From Zelonia costaricensis (lineage: Eukaryota; Euglenozoa; Kinetoplastea; Trypanosomatida; Trypanosomatidae), in assembly GCA_030849075.1 (NCBI GenBank), contig JASAOO010003565.1, positions 217,721 through 281,720 on the forward strand: DNA of 64,000 nt, read 5' to 3'. A program made the position numbers and the translations under genes. Under the pieces are notes generated by a model. It made no database searches. It was not told the origin of the DNA and saw only the letters and a program-made list of their open reading frames with translations. Shown here piece after piece: positions 58,238 through 64,000 of the stretch. Position 1 is the stretch's first letter. Every line of letters begins with the position of its first letter.

Positions 58238-59608
58238 CTACACCGTCATGATGCTGGCGCGGTCGAGCGGGGGGAGGTTGACGGCGCGGCAGCGTCGCTC
58301 GTACTCCTCCACCATGGCATTGACCCGCTTCTCCAGCCGCCGCATCTCAAAGTGCATATCCTTGATGGCCTGGTTCTTGCCCTGCACCTCCGCGTCGATC
58401 TCGTCCGAAACGAGCTCCATTGCGGCAGGCTCGAGGTTCATGGCCCGCAGCACACCCTCGAGCTGCGCGTCGCGCTGCTCGAGCTTTGCGTGGCCTGCGA
58501 TGAGGTCCTGCTGGAGGACGTTGTTGCGTTCTGCGACGACGTCCATGGCCTCCCGCAGGGCAGACTCGAATTTGGCTCGGAGGTCTTCGCGCTCGTCGTA
58601 GACGCTCTTGTACCGCTCCTCCAGCGCCTCCTTCTCCTCGCGCAGACTGCGCAGCTGCTGCTGCAGCACCTTGTACCGGGTGCGAGACGTGCGCAGGCTC
58701 TGCTTGTCCTGGATGTGCTGCTGCTTTTTCGCCTGCAGCTCGGACACCTCTTTCTCCAGCTGCTCGAGCGGCGCGACGAGGTTGCCGTTTTCCTTCTCGA
58801 TCTCGAACATGAGGCCCTCGTTGTGCTCGTCGTTCCTCTTCATTGTGGCGATCTCGTCCTTGAGCGACTGGATGATCTCGAGGTTGTTGTGCGTGATGTG
58901 GTTGTAGTACGTCTTCATTTCGCTGAACTTCTCCTCGTGCTGCTGAATGAGGTGGTTGATGTGGAGGTGATAGCGCTCCTCGGCATCCTGCGTCTCGGCG
59001 CGGCGGCGCAGCTCGAGGTCCTCGCGCAGGGTGCTCAGCTTCGCCTCGTACGAGGCCTGCAGCCGAGCCAGCTCCTTCTCGTGGTTGCGCCGCTTCGTCA
59101 CTGTCAGCATGTACTGGTGGCTATCGCGCTGCTCCATGATGCGGCTCTCCTGCGCCTCGCGCGAGGTCTGCATGCCGGACATGCGCTGCTGCCGCTCCAC
59201 CTCGAGCTGCTGCATGCGCTGCGAGTGCGCCGCCTCGGCCAGCCGCAGCGCCGCGTCGCTGTCCTCGCGCAGCTGCTTCACGGCGACCTTCTGGTCGTAC
59301 AGGAGGTGCCGCACCTTCTGCTTGTACACTTTCATCTCGACCTGGTGGTCCCGCTCCAGCTCCTCCAGCTCGCTCTCGCCGTTCTGCAGCTTGTACTGCT
59401 CGTTCTCGAGCTCCTTCTTGGTGATCTCCCACATCGAGTTCACCTTGTCACGCTCCGCCTGGAAGTAGTTGCGCAGCTGCTGTGCCTTGGCCAGCACTTC
59501 GTGGATGTCCTCCATGTTGCGCAGCTCTTGCACCGGGTCCATGGGCGCCGCTGCCCCCTTCTTGCCCTTCTCCTTGGGCTTTCCGCCCGCCGCGGCCTTG
59601 GGCGGCAT
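58238..59608 (-). CDS. Trypanin / dynein regulatory complex subunit 4 (DRC4, GAS8)
   Basis: 456 residues, the same length as trypanin (~453) and GAS8/DRC4. A Lys/Pro/Gly-rich N-terminus (MPPKAAAGGKPKEKGKKG) is followed by continuous coiled coil to about residue 440. Diagnostic segments are AERDKVNSMWEITKKELENE near 51-70, YYNHITHNNLEIIQSLKDEI near 238-257 and LRSLREEKEALEERYKSVYD near 325-345, matching the GAS domain family. DRC4 is part of the nexin-dynein regulatory complex between outer doublets of the axoneme, where it controls dynein-driven beating; in trypanosomes trypanin is needed for normal motility. No break or unusual insert is seen. The ATG lies 48 nt after an AG at 59657-59656, preceded by a CA run and a CCCTTCCCTTTTTT tract. 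Confidence 0.93.
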   Translation of the reverse strand: MPPKAAAGGKPKEKGKKGAAAPMDPVQELRNMEDIHEVLAKAQQLRNYFQAERDKVNSMWEITKKELENEQYKLQNGESELEELERDHQVEMKVYKQKVRHLLYDQKVAVKQLREDSDAALRLAEAAHSQRMQQLEVERQQRMSGMQTSREAQESRIMEQRDSHQYMLTVTKRRNHEKELARLQASYEAKLSTLREDLELRRRAETQDAEERYHLHINHLIQQHEEKFSEMKTYYNHITHNNLEIIQSLKDEIATMKRNDEHNEGLMFEIEKENGNLVAPLEQLEKEVSELQAKKQQHIQDKQSLRTSRTRYKVLQQQLRSLREEKEALEERYKSVYDEREDLRAKFESALREAMDVVAERNNVLQQDLIAGHAKLEQRDAQLEGVLRAMNLEPAAMELVSDEIDAEVQGKNQAIKDMHFEMRRLEKRVNAMVEEYERRCRAVNLPPLDRASIMTV

Positions 59609-59655
59609 CTTGCCCTACTCGTGCAACCTGGCTAGTTTCTTGGGGGGTTGTCGCT

Positions 59656-59725
59656 CTTGCAGGTTTGTGTGTGTGTGTGTGTGTGTTTCCCCACACGTCC
59701 GCGGTGAATCAAAAAAGGGAAGGGC
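59656..59725 (-). promoter_or_regulatory. Trans-splice acceptor of trypanin with CA run between tract and AG
   Basis: The coding strand reads CCCTTCCCTTTTTT, then a (CA)n run, then CCTGCAAG with the AG at 59657-59656. No AG occurs in between. The predicted leader is 48 nt. Confidence 0.5.
59665..59686. repeat. (TG)n microsatellite
   Basis: Pure TG run on the plus strand within the trypanin splice-signal region. Confidence 0.9.
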
Positions 59726-59926
59726 CCAGACGCCTGCACACACGGGGCGCGTTGGAGCAGGCGGCACGTGTACCGGGGTCCGCTCTGATGCGACTTGGGT
59801 GTGGGGAACAGAGACCGACGATGGCAGCGTGGGGGGGTTTTTTGTGGTGTCGTGTCGTGTCATTGGGGTGGAAAGGGAGGCAAGCGGCGACGGAGGGGCG
59901 GCGATACAGGGGAGCGGCATGCACCG

Positions 59927-59949
59927 ACACACACACACACACACACACA
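59927..59949. repeat. (CA)n microsatellite
   Basis: Pure CA run on the plus strand about 320 nt upstream of the trypanin start. Confidence 0.9.
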
Positions 59950-61162
59950 GAGAGAGACGAAGTCGTGTAGCACACGGTAACACACCCCTCTCCCGTGAAC
60001 TTTGACAGCGCCGGTGCCGTGACCCGCGCGCGATGCGGTCTCGAGGAGCGCCCGCCGAACGGCGAAGCATGCGCAGACTATGCTCTCTGCACCACCCTGC
60101 CCTTCTCCCCCGCTCCCTGGCCTTCAGCGCAACGTCCCCCGATCGGGAAGAGCAGACAAGGGCCATTGCGTCGCGTGATGCATGACGAAGAGGGGAGAGG
60201 CCGGACTGCTCGCACGCCATGCACTGGAGCAAGGGACGCCGTTGCGGTGCGGCACTTACTTCCCACCTGCCGCACTTGTTCTTCGTACTCTTTTTCTTTT
60301 TGGGGGAGGGGGGCTTCTTGGGGCTGCTGTGGAGACGCGGAGGAGGATCTGACGCACACATCCATACAGATAGAGAGAGCTCAAGAAGCCGGAAGCGAGC
60401 GCGAGGCGCCGCCGCGCGACGCGCACGCCCGCGCCACCGACAAGGACGGAAGGCGCAAACGATGGACAATGATGCTGCGGCGAGCGGGTACGGAAAAGAA
60501 GGGGGGCCACTTCAAGGATGACGAACAGCGTGAAGACACAGAATGGAAAACAAGAGCCACGGTGCACGTTCCACAACGGACGCATCCAGCCGCAGTGGTG
60601 GCAACCAAAGCCACCTTGGCACAACCGGCGCCCAACTGAACTCGCTTCGCCAGCGAGAGCGACAGAGGCGCAGCCGCCGGTGTGGACAGGAGAGACACAA
60701 GAGAACAAACCCAACACAGCAACGCCAACGGTGCAAAGCTGGGGGCCACGGCGCACGCGGCACCACCCCACACAAACAGCAAGACGACACATTCACTGCT
60801 GCACCTCTACGCGTCACAACAGCGCCTACAAGCCTCCTTTGCACAAGCAGACACACACACACACACCACCGCCGGTGCAGGCACTTGGAGGTGCGCCGCC
60901 GCTCGCTACGGATGGGGAGTGACGCGCCCCCTCCCTCCCTCCCCCCGGTGTGGTGAGCAACTCGTGCCCGAGAAAAGCTGCTCGGCCGCTGCGACTTGTG
61001 CGTGTCCTCGCACTCGATTCACCTCGCATCCCCGGCCTCCCAGTTCGCCCCTCTCCTCCCCCATACCAGACGAACACCGTTCTAGGGAGTGCAGGCAGTG
61101 CGCAGCGGCGCCGAAGCTTCGGTTGCTCTGCTCTCTTCCGCGCGTCCTGGTGATGCAGCCAA

Positions 61163-62656
61163 TCAGCGGGCACGAGCGGGCCGCACAGCACGCGCGCGCT
61201 TGCCGTCGACGGCGCTCTGCTCGCTCTTGATCATCTGCTTGATGTCGACGATCTTGCTGTAGATGTCGCGCCACGAGTCCCCGTGCGAGGCCTCGCTGGC
61301 CCACGCCTTCAGTTCGCGCATGCAGTCCTCGAACTCGTCCTGCCGCCGCTTCGACTCCACGACGGTGTTCGCAGCGGGGCTCACGTAGGTGAGGCGGTGC
61401 AGCAGCGCCTCGCGAAAACATTGGTACCCAAGCCGAAGGGCCTGGGCTCGCTGGGCAAAGGCCTGCACCTGGCCGGTCAGAGCCGCGAAGTCAACGGTCA
61501 CAGCCTGTCGCACCGCCTGGCTCTCCTGCTCCACGCCGGCCCCGGCATCGCTCGTGTCACCCTGCCGGCTGCGCTGGGCGGCAAGGTAGCGCTCCAGGTC
61601 TTGCAGGAACTTCACGGCCTGCTCGGGATAGCTGGCGTACTTGTTCACCTCAATGTCGAGCGGTGATGTGGGGTGGATCTCAAAGAGCGTCTTCGAGAGC
61701 CGCTCCAGCGCGGAGACCTGCAGGTACACCCAAACCTCCTCCGCCTCGAGCAGGGCTCTGTGGACCGGGACGAGGTTCGCCTGCACGTACTCGCGCACGC
61801 TGTCGAGCAGCACGGCGAAGTTCTCGGACATGGTGGGATAGTTGTCGGCCAGTGTCGCGCAGTACACCTGCACGTGGTCCGGCTCCTGCATCGCCTCTAG
61901 GTTTGTCAGCTGCTGCCGGCACCAGCCCGTCAGCTTCGCGCACTCGGCAAAGAAGACTTTGAGGCGCGCGTCCCGCTGCGACCGCATCGCCTCGCCGCGG
62001 CGCACGTGTTCGCCCGCCTCCTCGGCAAGGTCCATGACCTCCGCGAAAAGGGCTTCGTCCTCGGCGAGGTACGTGCTGCTCGGCAGCCGCAGCTCGGCGG
62101 TGCGGGTGCGCAGTGCCTCCATGAGACGCTCCAGGACGCCCTTCTTCACCTCCCACGACTTGGCGTCGGTGAAGCGCTGGTCCTGCTGGCTCAGCCGTTC
62201 ATCCCGCACGTCCTCGAGGCTCTTTGTGAGGACCGCCTTGAAGACGGCGCGGGCGAGCGAGAGGTGGTCGTGCAGCTCCGACAGCTGCCGCGCGTACTCG
62301 ACGAAGGTGCCCGCCGGCACAGCCACCGTGCTGCCGCTCAGCTTGCTCTTGTGGGCGTCTAAAGTGGCCTGTAGCCGCGCCTTTTGGGCCTTCACTTCGG
62401 CCAGGGTGTGCTCTGCCGCCTGGGCAGCCGCGACGGCCTTCTCTACTTCCTCCACCTCACCGGACGGGGCGCACAGGTCGTCCATGCCAAGCACAAAGAA
62501 GTCGCTCGTCTCCTTGAGCCGCTGCGCCGTCTCGCTCTTGGTGTGCGTCTTATCGCGGGCCTCCCACTCCATCGCAGCCTTGTAGGAGCGCGCCACCTCG
62601 TCGTGCAGAGCGGACAGCGAGCCAAACTCGCCGTAACCGACGGTGGTGCGGCGCAT
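61163..62656 (-). CDS. Helical protein with spectrin-like segments, unknown
   Basis: 497 residues, almost entirely helical. After a short N-terminus (MRRTTVGYGEFGSLSALHDE) there are long amphipathic helices with regular Leu/Ala spacing: EVEKAVAAAQAAEHTLAEVK near 70-88; LERLMEALRTRTAEL near 178; and LTGWCRQQLTNLEAM near 245, with the Trp placement seen in helix A of spectrin repeats. VREYVQANLVPVHRALLEAE lies near 290 and LKAWASEASHGDSWRDIYSK near 455. The C-terminus is basic (DGKRARAVRPARAR). No catalytic or membrane motif is seen. Spectrin-like rods are common in the kinetoplastid flagellum and paraflagellar rod, and the neighbour in the unit is trypanin, but a flagellar role is only a guess. 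The start is the first ATG; a pyrimidine-rich stretch ending in ATTTAG at 62706-62705 gives a ~50-nt leader. Confidence 0.82.
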   Translation of the reverse strand: MRRTTVGYGEFGSLSALHDEVARSYKAAMEWEARDKTHTKSETAQRLKETSDFFVLGMDDLCAPSGEVEEVEKAVAAAQAAEHTLAEVKAQKARLQATLDAHKSKLSGSTVAVPAGTFVEYARQLSELHDHLSLARAVFKAVLTKSLEDVRDERLSQQDQRFTDAKSWEVKKGVLERLMEALRTRTAELRLPSSTYLAEDEALFAEVMDLAEEAGEHVRRGEAMRSQRDARLKVFFAECAKLTGWCRQQLTNLEAMQEPDHVQVYCATLADNYPTMSENFAVLLDSVREYVQANLVPVHRALLEAEEVWVYLQVSALERLSKTLFEIHPTSPLDIEVNKYASYPEQAVKFLQDLERYLAAQRSRQGDTSDAGAGVEQESQAVRQAVTVDFAALTGQVQAFAQRAQALRLGYQCFREALLHRLTYVSPAANTVVESKRRQDEFEDCMRELKAWASEASHGDSWRDIYSKIVDIKQMIKSEQSAVDGKRARAVRPARAR

Positions 62657-62880
62657 TTTCTTTCTGTTTTTTTTTTTGATTTTGTGTTGTTTGTTTCTCT
62701 ATCGCTAAATCGAAGGTCGGGTGGCGCGGGTTCGAGGTGTGGGATTGTGTGAAGCAAAAAGGGAGAAGGGTGGTAATCCGGAGCGAGGGGAGCACGGGCA
62801 GTGGGGCGGGGGGAGGGGGCAACGCAGACTTGGCCGGCACCGAGTGAGACAGTTTGCCGTCGCGCGTCACCGCCGCTGTC

Positions 62881-62905
62881 TGTGTGTGTGTGTGTGTGTG
62901 TGTGT
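62881..62905. repeat. (TG)n microsatellite
   Basis: Pure TG run on the plus strand upstream of the 497-aa gene. Confidence 0.9.
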
Positions 62906-63192
62906 CTTGGCCCCTGGCGGGCTTCCAGGTGCCCTCACCCTCAACACGACGACGACGACACCAACGCACGCGTACAAGAAGCGGGACGGTAGACGGCGCT
63001 GCTGCGGGAAGAGCTCTAAACACGCAAGCCGAATCGCGACGCGAAAAAAAAAACGAGAAAGGGCGAGCGCAACGCAAAGCGAAAGCGATCGGCGTCACGC
63101 TGCTGTGCCCTCTCCCAAAGGATCGTCGGTGCGGTACGCGTGCGTGAACAGCCGCGATAGTCGAGAGACGTGCCCGATTTGACGGGCGTCGC

Positions 63193-63193
<1 letters not shown>

Positions 63194-63222
<29 letters not shown>
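63194..63222. repeat. (TG)n microsatellite
   Basis: Pure TG run on the plus strand, one of the longest in the window. Confidence 0.9.
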
Positions 63223-63226
<4 letters not shown>

Positions 63227-64000
63227 GTGCGATGGCGGAAGCACGAGAAAGGAAGGGTGAGAATGGGGATGGAGAGCCGGGCTCGCCGTGGCGTGAGTGG
63301 AGCGCTAAGAAGCAAGCTCAAGGGGGCACTTTCGTGAGACCTTGCGTTCACAGGCGCACACAGCGACTCACGCAGCTGAGAGGAACAGCGGGAAAGGAGG
63401 CGGGGAAGGGGAGGGGCAGGAGTGTGGAGCGGCAGCCAAGGGGGGGGGGGGCATGGGAAAAGAGAGCTGCTGCTGCCGCTGCTGGGAAACGGGGTGACAT
63501 GGCACCAGCACTTGCTCAGCGCGGCGCAGCGCGTTGCATCATCAAGTGCTGCACCGGTGCTGCGACGCTGCGGAAGGGGGAGAACGCGCGAGCCGAAATG
63601 CGGGCTGAGTTACACAGGGCACTGGAAGAAGGAAAAGAGTCAGCCAGCGGGCGTGCCAGCACCCCCCCCGGCACTTGCACACATGTCGCCAAGTCGTGCA
63701 TCGGCCCCTCTAGCAAGACCCGAACTGCCCCCTACCACGTCCATGCACTCGCTCCTCCGCGAGAGTCACCTTCTGTTCGAGTGCAATGCTCTTCTCTTTG
63801 TCTGTTTGTATGCTTGGTGATGGACTGCGCCTCCCTCTCGCTGCGTGGGTGCTGGGGAGAGACTCGAACGCCACCCAGGGGGACACGCAGCAGTGAAGGA
63901 GGTGCGAGGCCGGCAAAAAGGAAAAAAAAGCAAAGCACGTCAAAACGCGCAAATGAACATTGCTTGCACAGCCCGCAGACAGTGAGGCCGCGCCTGGCTG

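Larger units (their letters stand above)
59609..61162. other. Intergenic region, no gene seen
   Basis: About 1.55 kb. TG and CA runs occur at 59665-59686 and 59927-59949; the rest is mixed with CA-rich sequence near 60850-60866. No gene recognised. Confidence 0.65.
62657..64000. other. Intergenic region to window end, no gene seen
   Basis: About 1.3 kb. It has TG runs at 62881-62905 and 63194-63222, a G-run near 63439-63450, a C-run near 63661-63668 and purine-rich blocks. It is presumably the 5' UTR of the 497-aa gene plus the 3' UTR of a gene lying beyond the window. Open frames are low complexity. Confidence 0.65.

Overview
This 64-kb window looks like nuclear DNA of a kinetoplastid flagellate, most like Leishmania and its monoxenous relatives (Leishmaniinae). 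The reasons are: GC-rich, intronless genes all on one strand; long non-coding gaps of 0.8-4 kb filled with polypyrimidine tracts (on the coding strand), TG/CA microsatellites and G-runs; no bacterial-type operons or ribosome binding sites; and a gene content that includes trypanin/DRC4, a major vault protein, XRN, HAS1 and a mitoribosomal uS5m. The species cannot be named from the sequence alone.

I support nineteen protein genes, all on the minus strand, so the window is one stretch of a single polycistronic transcription unit read from right to left. No strand switch, tRNA, rRNA, transposon or CRISPR array was recognised. Start codons were chosen as ATG codons; several longer open frames begin with non-ATG codons inside 5' UTR sequence and were trimmed. 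Where possible, starts were checked against the polypyrimidine-tract-plus-AG signals that direct spliced-leader trans-splicing in these organisms.

Layout, left to right: a partial secreted beta-propeller-like protein (1-704); succinate-semialdehyde-type aldehyde dehydrogenase (2573-4102); a 106-aa mitochondrial single-span protein (5946-6266); a TPR protein (7753-10113); an XRN 5'-3' exoribonuclease (11277-13976); a coiled-coil protein (14974-16047); a large MORN-repeat protein (17245-20190); a large, degenerate Ras-like protein with a CaaX tail (22293-24977); a 4-kb gap; a single-span membrane protein with a basic disordered N-terminal half (28983-31436); the DEAD-box helicases HAS1/DDX18 (32705-34738) and RRP3/DDX47 (35719-37302); mitoribosomal uS5m (38328-39626); major vault protein (40474-43143); NOC3 (44442-46340); a Cys-rich type I membrane protein (47188-47754); a 1660-aa helical/disordered protein (49094-54076); a 500-aa low-complexity protein (55523-57025); trypanin/DRC4 (58238-59608); and a 497-aa spectrin-like helical protein (61163-62656).

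Functionally the recognisable genes fall into ribosome biogenesis and RNA decay (XRN, HAS1, RRP3, NOC3), mitochondrial function (uS5m, the 106-aa protein, possibly the dehydrogenase) and flagellum/cytoskeleton (trypanin, perhaps the MORN, coiled-coil and 497-aa proteins). Neighbours in kinetoplastid units are usually not functionally linked, so co-location is weak evidence. The most notable items are the pseudo-GTPase-like Ras protein with an intact CaaX box, a 168-nt stretch without any AG just upstream of the leftmost gene, a splice acceptor that abuts the ATG of the 1660-aa gene, and a 4-kb non-coding gap holding a G-rich tandem repeat with an unresolved base.
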